Below the pieces are notes generated by a model. The model saw nothing but the letters and a program-made list of their open reading frames with translations. It ran no database searches and had not been told where the DNA came from. 64,000 bases of DNA. Source: Lasiosphaeris hirsuta. Taxonomy: Eukaryota > Ascomycota > Sordariomycetes > Sordariales > Lasiosphaeriaceae. The position numbers and the translations under genes are program-made. Of the stretch, positions 21,523 to 34,727 are shown piece after piece (position 1 is the stretch's first letter; each line of letters starts with the position of its first letter). The stretch spans positions 2,480,001 through 2,544,000 of the forward strand of contig JAUKUA010000005.1 in assembly GCA_030549175.1 (NCBI GenBank), written 5' to 3'.

Positions 21523-24002
21523 CTTTGCTGTGTTGATCACTTGTTAAATTCGTGATGTGAAGACCTCGAAAATGCGAGGCTGAATATGCGACGCCTTGAT
21601 AGATACGTGAAGATGTGAAGGATTGGGGTGCTGCGGTGGTCTTGCAAAGTTGATGACGATTGTGGAAGTTTTGTGGCGGGGTTGGGAAAGGAAGGAGGGG
21701 TGATTAAATACCTGCGAAAATAGACTCGGCCGGAAACACTTGATGGAAGGAGAGCGTTGTGAGAGTGAATGGAACCACTGCAGGGCACTGGCACACTTTA
21801 TTTAGTTTTGTTGGCTGAAGGTTGACTCTTTCCCTCGAGGACAAACACTGAATGAGGACGATGGTGGCGGTTGCCTCAGTAAGTGGAGAAGATTGCTTGA
21901 GGCGCACAGACCCAGTCCGGTCACTTGCCGCGCTTGCTCAGCCTTTCATGGGGCCAACAGTGGTAAATCTGCGTGGTTGGTGGCTGATGCCTGAAATGGT
22001 AGGATGCAGGCAACAATCGGCGTGTGCAGGTGGTCCATACTTCCTCCAACTCTCGTCCAGAGCGAGAGTTCGGTTTTTCCTTTACACTTGACGATATCAC
22101 TAGGTTTCACAAAATTGACCGTATTTGCGTTGGCATTTTAGAAACCACAAGCACAAATAGATATAAATCAACCAGCCATCAATACATATTCCTGACAGCC
22201 GATTTTGAAAAGGCCCCGCATGTTGGGTAGCAGAGTTCAGATCTCCCCGGGTGTCATTAGGTTGGTGAGCTGAAGGGTTCCATCAGTGAATTCATGGCAC
22301 TAACACACCTCCAAGATGATCCAAGAAGGCCGACAGGGTACACCGTCTTTATTTACACTATATATAATTCAATCCAACCCTTATTTATTTGCCAGTGGGT
22401 GACTTGAAAGGTGTGAAAATGGGGAAAAATTTGACTTGATACCCTGTAGCAGCTTCTCAGGTTGTTCCTAAATTATCAAAGAAATGTTTGGGAATACAAT
22501 AAATGCATCATTTTCTTTTTGGGCCAGAGAGGCCTTTTCGAACCTCGGCATTTTGTTTTGAGTGTGCCTCCATTATTTCCAATCGTTGACAGCAGCACAA
22601 GCTCGAATAGCGCGACGGACCAAACATCGCGTGAGACATCAAAAGATTGTGTTGGTCTTCATGTTTCCAGCCTGTTGGTTTATGGGACCGCATGGTCTTT
22701 CATCATGTCTTGGTACAGCCCGTTTGGAATGCGTGTGTGCAACCTGAACGCAGTGATGTATTTACCCCTGAGACGAAGCAAAAGAACTTGGGCATGTGGT
22801 CAGATTCCTGCAGAGTTACACAGTAGTTATCGCCGGGGCTGATTAGCTAAGCACTTGTCTCCTTCCACATCATCGTGAGGCGCTTCTGGGACGCGTTTGC
22901 TTCGCCGTTTTCGACCTCCGGTAGGACTAAATTAGCCCTGACGGGGGGCTTACTGGAATCCATTTGCTTACTCAGGGAGGACTAGTGCAATTCATTTGTA
23001 GTAGCCTGTTCCGGTAATGAACCGGCATGCAAAGATCAGTCGGCCAATAAGAAAGGCCCTCTCTTCCGGTAGTGTTAATGGGTCTGATCTCTAGATTCCG
23101 GCAAGGGGAAAGTTTACACTAAAGTCCACTATAACACAGGGCACACCACCAAAATACAGGGCACATAATACAGCGCTTCTATTCCAAAAGGCCCCTTGAC
23201 TATGCGCTGTGTGCACTGTGTGCGATACTATTTACGTGCGTGCATGCGTACGCGCGTGCGTGTGGGTGGAAAGCGGGCTTTTCCATCATTAAAAATGAGG
23301 CTATTCGGAGATCTTCAAAACGAAGATGTGGTTTGGAGGAAGTGAATAAGTAGAAGATAAAAGGAGGGAACAGCTCAAGGAATGCCGACAAGCGAAGTTT
23401 GCAGTAAATGTGCAGTAACGGAGCTCTGAAGGTTTCGTCACCAGCCTTTGGTAAGGCAGGTCAAAATTAATGCTACCTGAGGTTGAAAACGGGGAACCAA
23501 ACGTCTCCCTAATGGGGGGGTCGCCCGAAGACAGCATGCAGCCAACCAGGCCGCATTTGCAGGCTGGGGTGTTGTGGGCGGCCTGGCTGCATGAGTCAAC
23601 AGAGAGTCGGATTTTAGCGCGTTTACGGCCCCTGTCTATCAGCAGGGTTCTCGTTGCAAACACCTGGTCGATGGCCCGATAATGTCGTCGGCCATGTGGT
23701 CTTTTGGCCGTCTTCTGGTGGTCTCTTCGTCCAGAATTCCCAGGATCTGGCACCCTCATCTCCCTTCACTTGACACCCATACGTTTCCGTTTGGGTGAGC
23801 TGTTGTTTTAATTATTTTTTCTCACTCTCCTTCTCCTTTCCGGCCATGCGACTGTCGCCCTTTTCGATTTCTTTCTCCTACCTTCGCCAGTGATGCCGAA
23901 GCCCTCCTCGACGCGTCCCAGCTGCGCGCGCTTCCTACGAATGCCCACGGCCTCGATTTGCGAACGACTGCCGCGACCGCAAACTGCGAGGTGAAAGTGA
24001 CA
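21523..24002. other. 2.5-kb divergent spacer SKP1 / SMP3
   Basis: No supported gene. Frames at 22462-22842 and 23301-23759 show no family features. It contains a 32-bp perfectly alternating purine-pyrimidine tract at 23233-23264 and, on either side of 23150, two short copies of an ACAGGGCACA motif. Confidence 0.5.
23233..23264. repeat. Alternating purine-pyrimidine tract (CG/TG-rich)
   Basis: 32 bp of unbroken purine-pyrimidine alternation made of CG, TG and TA steps, a composition known to favour left-handed Z-DNA. Confidence 0.8.
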
Positions 24003-25887
24003 ATGTGGCGGAGAACCTATCTCTTTCTGGTTCTGCTCCGGCTATGGTTCGCCTTATCGCCAAGCTATCTACACCCCGACGAGAACTTCCAAGGCCCCGA
24101 GGTTATCGCCGGTATGTTTGACTCTTTGCGCCGTTGCGCGCGCACCAAAACCCCGACTGCCCGGATCGCCCGGAAGCAGTCAAATAGTGTCTTTAGCTCG
24201 GGCGTTTCTGCTGGCCCTGTGGAAAGGAGCATTGCCTCGGACTGCTCTACCATCTGTCGACTCTCGGCTATGGAAAATTCGGGGGGGGGGGGGGGTTTGG
24301 AATGAATACGGTACTAACCCATGGCGCGCTTTAGGGCAAATATTTAGTTATCCCGTCCGATATACCTGGGAGTTTACAACCGATCACCCGATTCGGAGTG
24401 TTTTCCCGTTATGGCCTGTTTACGGCCTGCCGATGGTGTTATTGCGATGGCTATGGATAGGCAATGGCAATGATGGCGAAATTCCACCGATCGCCGTGTT
24501 TTGGACACTGCGGGTACTTATGTTCATCATAAGCTTCGTCCTGGAAGACTGGGCGATTCATGAGCTAGTCCAGTCGACACGGCATAGGCGTGTTGCCGTT
24601 CTCCTCGTGGCTTCGTCATATGTCACTTGGACCTACCAAACACATACATTCTCCAATTCAGTGGAAACCTTGGTTGTAGCGTGGAGTTTGGTTCTTATTG
24701 AGCGTGTTGTTGAAAACACGGTATATTGATCTTCCTGATTGTTTGCGGAAGTGGGACAGAAACTAATGGATGCAGCAACGGAGCTCTTTTCTCGCCTCAG
24801 CCGTGCTCGGAGTGGTCGCGGTTTTCGGTGTGTTTAACCGAATTACATTCCCAGCCTTTCTCTTGATACCCGGGCTTCGACTGCTGCCCTACTATTGGAA
24901 AAAGTAGGCCACCTACCCCCTGAGATCAGTGAGCAGTCACTAACAGACATCAGCCTTTGGTCTTTCTCGATTTTGGTACTGACTGGACTTTTCACAACCG
25001 CACTTGCGATCACGCTCGACACGGCGTTTTACACCGGGCACTCGATCTCTTGGTCAGATCTGGTGCTGCATCCTGTCATCACACCCCTGAATAATCTCCT
25101 TTACAACCTGCAATCATCTAATTTGGCTCAACATGGCCTACACCCATGGTACCAGCACTTGCTGGTCAACCTACCTCAGCTGCTCGGCCCAGCTGCTCTA
25201 CTTCTTTTCACACAACCGCGGACCTCGCTTCGACTATATTCGGCCATTTCGGGCATTTTTGTCCTGTCTATCTTTCAGCACCAGGAGGCGAGATTTCTGC
25301 TTCCAACAATACCCCTCATCCTGTCTTCAGTTGAGCTCCCAAAGCGACAGACAGTTTTGAGAGTTTGGGTGGCATCCTGGATCATTTTTAACCTCGCCTT
25401 CGGAACACTTATGGGGGTCTATCACCAGGGAGGTGTCGTGCCAGCTCAAGTGTTTATGAGTAAGCAGCCAGACGCGACGCAGGCGATTTGGTGGAAGACT
25501 TACATGCCACCAATATGGCTGCTCAATGGCAAGAACGAGGTGCTGAGCACGCGCGATCTCATGGGCACCAATGGCGAGGGCCTATTCGAAGAGCTGGCGC
25601 AACTAGCAACCTGTGACACACCGGCTGACAGGCGCAACAATGAGTACTTGAAGGAGGGTAACGGGACATATCTTGTGGCGCCGTTATCAGCCACGTGGCT
25701 AGACCCCTATCTTCCTAATAAGGGGCTGGAAGGGCTGCGGTTCCGCGAGGTTTGGCGGTACCGGCGGCATTTGAACTTGGATGATCTGGACTTCGGCGAG
25801 GATGGCGTTTGGGATACCCTCGCTAGAGTGGTCGGGAGGCGGGGACTTGCGATTTGGAGGGTTACTAAAAGCTGCCCTCATCGGTGA
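24003..25887 (+). CDS. SMP3: GPI mannosyltransferase 4 (SMP3, GT22 family)
   Basis: Exons 24003..24111, 24335..24720, 24776..24903 and 24954..25887; 518 residues, close to yeast Smp3 (516). It adds the fourth mannose to the GPI-anchor core glycan in the ER lumen, using dolichol-phosphate mannose. The start [20 protein letters not shown] is followed by the GT22 signature [17 protein letters not shown], in which HPDE is the catalytic loop motif. Then come [56 protein letters not shown] and [17 protein letters not shown]. About eight to ten hydrophobic spans are apparent. Intron 1 is 223 bp, long for this window, and carries a G15 run (24281-24295) about 40 bp before the acceptor. Confidence 0.95.
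24281..24295 (+). repeat. G15 run inside SMP3 intron 1
   Basis: Fifteen consecutive G, ending about 39 bp upstream of the acceptor AG. Confidence 0.9.
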
Positions 25888-26267
25888 GGGGGCACTGGGT
25901 TGGGACGGACACATCACTTAGAATAAATCTGACAATCTATCTATGCCGTGCTTTCAGTTGTGTATGTCCCATCAAGAAGTGTAAATGCTTTATGCGACGG
26001 GACCTTGGGGTAAGGTGGAGCTGACAGCTTGATCCCGCTGCAATTGTGTTTGCAGCGCCAAGGACAGGGGGGGTGTGCTTCGCGAAGGTTTGCCCCACAG
26101 TAAATTCGAGGAGGTGGCGTGGATCAAGCTTCTCCAACGTCACAGTTTTGAACACAGCTCTGAGGTTTGACTACGAACGCCACAACCCAAATGTCTGCCC
26201 AGGTGTTGCGGCAACCCCACAACAGCTAATCCAGCAAGCGAAACCAACAACCACCTATATTGCAGCC
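25888..26267. other. Intergenic/5' leader between SMP3 and PET100
   Basis: 380 bp between tandem genes. The frame upstream of PET100 (from 26046) runs open into exon 1 but shows nothing family-like, so it is read as leader. Confidence 0.5.
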
Positions 26268-26612
26268 ATGGGGGGACTCAATCTCGAGGTGTTCAAGGTG
26301 CGTGCCCCACTCTCATTCGATGCGTCAAACAGGAATGCTTACAGCCACCGTGCAACACAGTTCGGCATGTACCTCATGTTCCCGATTGGCATCATGTACT
26401 ACTTTGGCACCAACCTCGACAACCGCTTCGCCGTGCACGACTTCTGGCCCAAGGCCGACAACGCAAATAGAGTACCGACCGACCGAGACGAGATCAAGGC
26501 CGAGCTCGAGAGGCTGCGGATACGCCGTCTGATGAACCGCGAGCGGAGGCTGGCGGCTGAGGCGAACAGTAGGCTGGCGAATGAAGGGGAAGGCCAACAG
26601 CAGGAGTCGTGA
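26268..26612 (+). CDS. PET100: PET100, cytochrome c oxidase assembly chaperone
   Basis: Exons 26268..26297 and 26361..26612; 93 residues. Pet100 is a small inner-membrane mitochondrial chaperone needed for assembly of complex IV. The N-terminus MGGLNLEVFK, then after the intron FGMYLMFPIGIMYYFGTNLD, reproduces the family hallmark: a short matrix-type segment, one hydrophobic span, then NRFAVHDFWPKADNANRVPT. The C-terminal part is charged and helical (RDEIKAELERLRIRRLMNRE). Start choice rests on the family start MGG-NLEVFKFG. It lies convergent with the TACO1-like gene. Confidence 0.95.
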   Translation: MGGLNLEVFKVRAPLSFDASNRNAYSHRATQFGMYLMFPIGIMYYFGTNLDNRFAVHDFWPKADNANRVPTDRDEIKAELERLRIRRLMNRERRLAAEANSRLANEGEGQQQES

Positions 26613-26861
26613 TATGATTGCGATGTGGGCTGCACTGGGTGGCTACGTACCCGCGAGACGGCATGTTAGAGTGCGATGCTGCCTGGCTATGTAGGACGGT
26701 GGTAGAAAGGGATAAGGGAGGCCCGGTTGAGGGGCTACGGAATACCCCCTGCTCGAGAGACTCTCGGCTGTTGACGCCCCGGGCCCGCATGCTAGGGCGT
26801 CATGTCCATTGTTGTATTACATTGTACTATACAAAAACTGCGAATGCCGTCGTCTGACTGT

Positions 26862-27830
26862 CTATGTGTCTAGACTCTGCTCTATCTTTTCCCATTCTTC
26901 ATCCGATATATCACCTCTGGCGACGTTGGAGTAGATAGCCTGAACATCGACGTATCTGCGAAGCTCCAATAGCATTTCAGTAAATTTGGCAGCCTCCCAT
27001 CCGCCGTCGAGTTTGGCTTCCGTTTCCTTATTCGGTGACCATATAATATCGGAACTCTGGATCTTGAGCCCGAATTTGGTACCAACGTCTTGGCAGACCT
27101 GCATTGTACTCGTAGGCTGCGTCCAGACGACCAAATTCCCGTCACTGTCGGTTTCGAGATCCTCGGCCCCGGCCTCCAGGGCGTCGTCCATGATGGCGTC
27201 CACGTCCAAGCCCGAGTCGCCCTTTTTAAACACAACACGCCCCAGCCGCGAAAAGAAGAATTTGGCCGCCGTATTTACCCCTTTTGCCTTCTTCACGATC
27301 TCTCTGATCTCCTGAAGCGCCCGGAGCTTCTTGTCCGTTTCGATATCGAGGATGATGGCGATGGATGGCTGCACGATGGCCTCAAAGGTCATGCTTTCGA
27401 GCACGGCGCCTTCAGTTGTGCGCCCCTGCCCTCTTGCGATGGAATTTTCGATTTTGTCTTTGGAGAGGCCAGCCTTCTTCGCCGCCGCTATTACTGAGGC
27501 GAGTTGCGGGTTGAGATTTGGGTCTGAGCCATACACTTATCCTCCCACGAGATTTCTGTGAGCTTTATGCGCATTGGGGGAACTGATAGGGGCACAGGGC
27601 GACAAACGTTTTGAGAAGAGGATAAGATTTTTGGTGAAGCGGGTGAAGATTGCTGTCTTCTTAGCATCGTTGAAGGCCTTGTCGTGCTTGATCTTGGACC
27701 ATCGATTATGGCCACTCTGTAAAGAGGGGATTGTGAGAAAGGAGCGGCGGCATTGTGCGCATATCGAGCTCTGGTTCAGGGACCCCTTTGAAGAGGGAAA
27801 CGAGCGGATGGCCCGCGCAAGAGAAGCCAT
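26862..27830 (-). CDS. YebC/TACO1 family mitochondrial translation factor (DPC29-like)
   Basis: Exons 27830..27608 and 27535..26862; 298 residues. TACO1 in animals activates translation of mitochondrial COX1, and yeast Dpc29 is a mitochondrial translation protein. The first 40 residues (MASLARAIRSFPSS...) look like a mitochondrial presequence. The YebC signature SGHNRWSKIKHDKAFNDAKK starts at about residue 39, continues to FTRFTKNLILFSK, and after the intron YGSDPNLNPQLASVIAAAKK and KDKIENSIARGQG. Later FEAIVQPSIAIILDIETD and VFKKGDSGLDVDAIMDDALE mark the second and third domains. The acceptor was chosen as the AG that avoids an in-frame TAA and restores phase. Confidence 0.94.
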
Positions 27831-28290
27831 TTGGGCCCCGCGCTTTGCTGAATGAGACTGTCGACTTGAAGAGGGCGCGGGAATAGCCAATGGATGAATG
27901 AATGGTGGTGGTAGGACGGAGTGGGTAGGGTAATAACCATCAACGATCGCGCTCGACTTGACCTCGACTCGGTACGCAATCGAAGCTCCAGTAGAGCTTT
28001 GACATGTTTGAAATTTAGCGTCAAGTGTCGACCGACGCCTGCCGAACGCGGGACGGGGTACGGGTGGATCTTCAGGTCCACCCTAGTTTCGGGCCCCTCC
28101 ACAGTCTTTTTCAATTGGCTCTCCAACATCTGTGGCACCCTTGGAGGCTACGAAGATCCACTGCATGGGCTGTCCTCTTGTCTTGGAAGTTGCTTGGAAC
28201 CCGGAACTGTCTTCGAAACACGCAGAAGGCGGCACGTCAAGCAAAAGAACACACACACGACAAACACACCAACACGCGCCCCCTTTACCG
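27831..28290. promoter_or_regulatory. Divergent promoter region TACO1-like / LAA1
   Basis: 460 bp between two start codons. An ATG at 28165 is in frame with LAA1 and uninterrupted, so a longer LAA1 N-terminus cannot be excluded. Confidence 0.5.
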
Positions 28291-31200
28291 ATGTCGTCAG
28301 GACCAGCTCCCGAGGAGCCCAGCGATGCGAATGGCGACCACACGCGCACCCCCGCCGCCCTGACGAGCCCAAATCCGGAGCTCGACGGCGCCAAACTCCA
28401 AGGCCTGCCCGCCGAGCAACAGGAGCCGTTTCTGCTCAACTTCGTCTCGACACTGAGCAAGCATGTCCTCGCGCTACCCCCCGATGACTGCACCGCGCAG
28501 CAGTTCTACCTTAAAAAGGAGATATTCAAGATTATCAACCTCCCCGCCCCCTCTCCGACCAGGGTCATACGCAACTCTCTGGGACGATGCCTTGCGCATA
28601 TATTTGGAAAGGGTGATAGAAAACTTTTGTTTGAAACCATCAATGAGCTTGCTGGAATAGTGTCGGGCGGCAAGACTAAGAACGAGGGGGAGAGTCGGAC
28701 AAGGCACGCTGCCGTGGTCTGTTTAGGCGACGTCTATGGATCCGCAGGCGACAGCGCAATGGGCTTGCACCAGCTAGTATGCTCGGCGCTTCTAAAACTT
28801 CTCAAGGCTTCCTCGAGCAGCGTCGGCGTCCGCGCCGCCGTGTTCACCGCACTAGGGAAAATTGCTAAAATGATTGGGGCTAGCATGGACGAGAGTGTCG
28901 CCAGGGACATCTGGAAGCAGGGTAGGAGCTATGTCACGAGCGATAAGGGGTCGCTGGTGGTAATATCTGCGTGTCGTTGTTTGCGGTGGTTGATGCAGCA
29001 CACCACCTATTTCCTGAACTCGACCGACTTCGAAACCCTCCGTTCCACGATGTTCAAGGTCTTCGACTCGACATCGTCCCATGTTCGACTTGCAGCTGCT
29101 GAGTGCTTCTCCGAAGCCCTAGTCAGGGGCTACTCTGAATCTGCCGTTGGCGAGGCGCCCCTGCCCCTACTCAAGAGGTCTAAATCGAGGGCGGTGAAAC
29201 GAGACTCGATGCGACCTGGTGGTCTTCAAGATGACGATGAGATGCCCTCAAGGCCGGAGAGTCCCGCGCCGTCAAACAAAAAGTCCCAAGTCTTGGCTAT
29301 GTCGCTGGTTGATATTCTCAAGACACTAACCTCTCATTACGTTCGCATGTCAACCACAAATAGGGCAAGAGCCGCCATTGCTATCTGTTACGGCAATATG
29401 CTCCAGAAACTGGGCGAGAAACCCGTGGAAATCAATTATCTCCGCATCGTGGAAAATCTCACCATAGACCTCTTGGGCAGCGGCAACATTTCGAACAATC
29501 GCTATCGTTTGTTGATATCGCGGCGCATGGTCGATATTCTCATCCAAGATATTATCGGGAAGAAGATATTGGGGGAATCTGGTCAAGTAGCGGCCGCCAA
29601 AACTCTCGTCAACGACCTCCTTAAAAACTACCCGCAAGCACTTAAAGAAAAGGCCGAACCCACCAAACAGACGTTGATCGTTGCTATGGGTGCTTTGGCC
29701 TCCCTGATAAGCACTCTTGGGTCGGCGGCCAACAACTTTGCGGAACCATGCCGCGACAGCCTCCTACAGGTCCTACAACACCCGAGCTACACCGTTCAGG
29801 TACATGCGTCGTCCTGCATGAAGACGTTCGTACTAGCATGCCCCCAGCAGCTTCTACCGTGTCTATCTGTGTGCATGAACAGTCTGAGCAGAGAGCTAGC
29901 GCTCCTCGGAACAGGACGAAACTTTCCACGCCGCTGTATCGGCTTCGCGCATGGTCTCGCTGCTGGCCTCAGTGCCAGTCCATTGCGCCCCCTCTATGGC
30001 TCGGTTGACATCAACAGCCGAGTTTTGACTATGGCTACCAACTTGCTCAAATCAAGTGGCAGCTCGGAACTCCGAGTTGCGAGCACGCAGATTCAAGTTG
30101 CATGGACCCTGATCGGGGGCCTTATGTCTCTCGGGCCCAACTTTGTCAAGATTCATTTGTCGCAGCTTCTCTTGCTGTGGAAGAATGCCTTACCAAAGGT
30201 CTTAGCAAAGGACAACTCTGTGCACAGAAGCCATCTCAATGCCGCCTTCCTGGCGCATGTTCGGGAGTGCGCGTTAAGCTCGATACTGGCTTTTCTTCAG
30301 TTCAACAGCCGACTACTAACGGTCGATGTCTCCAAACGAATTGCGACGATGCTGCAAAACACGACGGCCTTCCTCAGGGCACTACCATCCAAAAAGACAG
30401 GGGAAGACATGAGTGAGCGCTTGACGCCCGCTCTCCAGCTTCATGACCTTGAAGTTATGGTCCAACGTAGGGTACTTCAATGCTATACAAAGTTGGTAAA
30501 CGTAAGCCCCGCCGACGGCACTGAAGCGCTGCTGCAGTCCAATCTGCTTACACTCGCCATATCGCTTTTCGCGGACCCAGAGAACTATACACCTAGCTCT
30601 CTGAGTGCATCGATAGCTAATACAGCAGGCACATTTGACACAATCTGGGATGTTGGAGATAACTCTGGCTTTGGTGTGACCAGTCTTGTGAGAGGGTTCA
30701 ATATCAGGGCACTCCCTGGACAGCAGGAAACCTCCCTAGACAGCTCGCTGCCGGATGGAGATGCGCCAGAGGAGCATATCGAACGCTTGCTTCTGTCACC
30801 AGTGTGCGGTACGCTTGAGCACGACGCCTCCCACCTTTACATTGGCGGCATGGACGACAATGGCCTTCCTGATCCTCCCGCGACGGAAGTGGTCAACATG
30901 GCAATCCAACTTTTTGCTTTTGTTTTCCCACTCACACCACCAAAGGTTCAAGAGAGCGTCTTGGAGCAAGTGACAACTTTTACTGCTGCCGGATCACTAC
31001 AGCGAGACCCTGGCCGGAAGGCTGCCATCAAGGTCAACGTGGCTACTGCCCTCCTGTCAACCCTCCGAGTGGCAGTTAAGGAAACGAAGTCGCCCTCTGG
31101 AAACATAACTACCTTAGCAGTTGAGAGGCTTATACAGGAAATGCTCCGTGACTATGTGCTAGATCCAGACCAGTACGTCCGCAGCATCGCCTATGAAGCA

Positions 31201-34200
31201 GTCGCGCGACTATGCAGTACCTGCGGCAACGCCTTTACAAACCAGGAGATCAAGTATCTCGTGGATACGATCGTCATCAACCGAGAGCCTAGCGCCAGAG
31301 CGGGCTGCGCGATGGCTTTGGGCTGCATCCAAACCAAAATCGGCAGCATGGCGGCAGGTTACCACTTGAAGACCATCCTCAACATATTGATGTCGTTGTG
31401 CAACGACACACACCCGACAGTTCACTTCTGGGCTTTGGAGGCTGTCACGCGCGTGTCTGATGCGGCCGGACTGGGCTTTTCAAACTACGTGTCTAGTACC
31501 CTCGGGATGCTTGCCAAGCTCTACGTCTCCGAGACACACAACCCCGAACTAGCTTCTGCCGTCCCCATGAACCTGGAGGTTGAGCTGTCTTCCTCGGCGG
31601 CAATCGCTCGCTGCGTTGACTCAGTTATCAATGTTCTCGGGCCAGATTTGCAAGATTCTACCAAGTCAAGGGAGCTGATATTGACACTTGTCGGATATTT
31701 TCAGCAGGAAAATGACTTACAAGTTCAGAGGGCGAGCCTCGCATGTCTAGAACATCTCACTCTCTACGCTCCTGGCTATATGGACTTTATCGACTACGTC
31801 AAGCTCCTTCAGCGATATCTTAACTCCGACTACCCTGCCCTGCGGGATGTGGCCGTCGATGGCTTGTACAATCTTATGAAGAGGAACCCATACGACGTCA
31901 TTCAGGCGGCAGAAAAGGGGTTCGAAGATCAACTGTGGCTAGTTCTCGACTCGGCACCGGACCATGAAGGGATGCGCAACATCATCCGGAACTGGATGCG
32001 CCAGACGTCGCTCACCGACACAGAGGCATGGCTCCGCCGCTTCCAGCACGTCCTCAAGATGACAAGGCCGAAGGAGACGGCCATGGCGGTCGCCTCGGCT
32101 AAGAAGGCTAGCACTGGACTCGATCTACAGGACGAAGAGGTCGCTGGCTTCGCGGCGGGCGGTAACAAAGATGACAAGGATACACCAAGCGGTTCTGACG
32201 TGGAGCCCCTGAGGTGGCAGGTGACGACGTTTGCCATGGACTGTTTGCACGACATCTTTATTCTCATTGGCAAGGACATTGCGACGCACGGCGAGTCGCT
32301 AGCGCAAACAGCGCTGCAAAACAAGATTGCTGATGTGGTGCGCATGGCCTTCTCAGCGTCAACGTCTGGCGTCTTGGAGCAGAGGATCTGGGGCCTCAAG
32401 ATTATCGGGGTGGTCTTGAAGATGTTTGGTAAAACGCCTGATCCAGACTTTGATGAGGCGATGTTGCTCGAGCAGTACCAAGCACAAATCAGCTCGGCGC
32501 TCACACCGGCGTTTGCGGCTGACTCGTCCCCTGAGCTTGCGTCAGAGGCGGTGGACGTGTGCGCGGGTTTCATCTCAACGGGCATTGTTACCGACGTGGA
32601 TAGGATGGGAAGGATCCTGAAGACGTTGGTGAGCTCGCTGGAGAACTTCGCGACTGAGGATGAGAATGCTGGTATTGGAGACCTGAAGGGGCTTAGTTCC
32701 AATGCCCAAGTCATGGTCAAGATGTCGGTGTTTGCTGCGTGGGCCGAACTCCAGGTAGCGAGTTCCGAACAGAAGTACCTGCTAGAGGTCCTCAAACCGC
32801 ACATCGGCACATTGACTCCTCTTTGGCTGGAGTCTCTCCGCGAGTTCGCACGGCTGCGATTCGAGCCCGACATTTCCATGACATTGGGTCCACCCTCGCT
32901 GTCAGGCAACTTAGACACGGTGTATGCCGCCCTGAACCGAGAAACGCTGCTGAATTTCTACCAAGACTCGTGGCTGAAGCTGGTTGATGCCATTGCCAGT
33001 CTCATCGAACAGGACAGTGACTTTGTCTTTGATGCGCTCGACGGCAAGGAGCTGTCTGGCCCCAACCCTAGCGGCCGCCCCAAGGGCGCCGATATTAACT
33101 ACCGTGATGAGCCTGTGGCATTCTTCTTCGTCTTGTTCGGTATTGCGTTTGAGGCACTTGCAACCAAGCCGGGGCATAGCGAGTCTCTTGCGACACAAGA
33201 GCAAACACTGGAAATCTTGCGCGCGCTCAAGAAGATACTACACCCGAGCGTTTCTGGACATGCTATCTACCGCGAGGCCATCTTTTCTGAGACAATGGAC
33301 CTCCTGGACCGCCTTGTTCTCACCGAGGGGCTCGATGTGCAAGGCGTCATCGTTGAGATCGCTAGGGCGCTGTGCGTAACCCATCCAGCAGCACGGAAGA
33401 GGGAGGAGCCCGAGAACAGCGAGCTGTCGGAGGACATTGAACAGCTGTTTGAGCTGACGCGCATTATTGTGTTGGTGCTGTCAGGGTTACTGCCCAACCT
33501 CAGCGACACACCGCAGCCAGTGCGGCACCAGATGACTGAGGAGGCAATCCTGCTTGTCAAGACGTCCCTCAATGCGTTGGTGGACGCGGCTGAGGTGTTC
33601 CCGGCTATCATCAAGACGGACCTGCACGCGTGCATCATCCACATATTTGCGACGATCCTCGCCACGCCCTCATGCCAAGAGGTTATCGTCCCACAGGCGC
33701 TGCCGACATTCAAGCGGTTCATCATAAGCATGTCAAACTCAAGGAGAGTATCCCCCTCAGCTGAAGGCAGCGCCGACGGCTACTCACGCACGGATTTGCA
33801 GCTACTCGGCTATCTCAGGCGCTTCCTATCCATATACCTCAACGCGCAAAAGCGGGAGGCTGCGACGTCACTGGCATGCGTCAAGAACTGCCTCCTAGGC
33901 ATAACTATCCTATTCACGAGTGGCAAGAACCAGCTATCAGCAGGTGAACCACTGGTCGCCCGCTTCCTCGATGAGGTGGTAGACTGTCTAACAGACCGCA
34001 TGGTACGTCCCCCCTGAGTCTCTTCCGTCTTCCATCCCACTAATCCAATCCATCTAATAGACGGCCAAAATCGCCGCAAACTGCATTCGCTCCCTCCTCC
34101 TCCTCTCGCCCTCCCCATCAGCGACCCCCGCTGATGAAACTATCGCCCGCTCGCTGCTCCCCCGTCTCGTCACCTTTGTGACGAACACAGAACCTGAGGA

Positions 34201-34564
34201 CCCTGAGAACGCCCGCGCCCTCGTCGCACATACCCTGTGCCAGTACGCCGGGGCAGTCTCGGCCGACCACGCCCCCGTTGCTATGGCGCTCGTTGTGCCG
34301 GCTTTGCTCTCGCGCGCTGCGAGTGAAGGCGGCGGGGAGGACGGAAGTGACACGGCTGTGTACCGAGAGACGAGTGCACGGTTGTTGGAGCTGGCGTCCG
34401 CGGACCAGAAGGCTTTTAGGGGGGTTGTAGGGGCTATGAGCGAGGGACAGAGAGCGTTTATGGAAGGAATTATTCGGTCCGGAAGGAAGAATGGACCGGT
34501 GCAGAGGGTTGAAGGCGAGGAGGGGAAGCCAAGTATTGCGCTGAAGATGGATTTTGGCGGGTGA
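28291..34564 (+). CDS. LAA1: LAA1/HEATR5-type giant HEAT-repeat protein (AP-1 accessory)
   Basis: Exons 28291..34002 and 34061..34564; 2071 residues, matching the ~2000 of yeast Laa1 and animal HEATR5. These proteins bind the AP-1 clathrin adaptor and help it work at the trans-Golgi/endosome. Almost the whole length is helical HEAT-type repeats: early blocks RHAAVVCLGDVYGSAGDSAM, VRAAVFTALGKIAKMIGAS and SHVRLAAAECFSEALVRGYS; middle blocks ARAGCAMALGCIQTKIGSMA and HPTVHFWALEAVTRVSDAAG. A low-complexity insert RDSMRPGGLQDDDEMPSRPE lies near residue 310-330. MSSGPAPEEP is used as the start; an in-frame ATG 42 codons upstream exists but the added residues are low complexity. The single intron joins TDRM to TAKIAANCIRS. 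It is convergent with the FMP32-like gene. Confidence 0.93.
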
Positions 34565-34727
34565 GATAAGAGGTAGTGATGTGAGGTTAGATGTGTATGT
34601 CCACGAACGGCCAGGGAGGGCGGGAATTGAGATGAAGTAGATTGATCCTATGTTTGGCTGTTTTATTTCCAAACGCTGTGGCTGTATCGACAGTGACTCG
34701 CCCGATCAGGGGTCGCTATCTACTATG

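Noticed and set aside
28165..28290. Upstream in-frame ATG for LAA1
   Set aside because: The extra residues are low complexity and lie in the divergent promoter; MSSGPAPEEP is a more usual start, though not proven.
31929..32918. 329-codon antisense frame over LAA1
   Set aside because: Shadow of the coding strand; Ser-rich with no motif.
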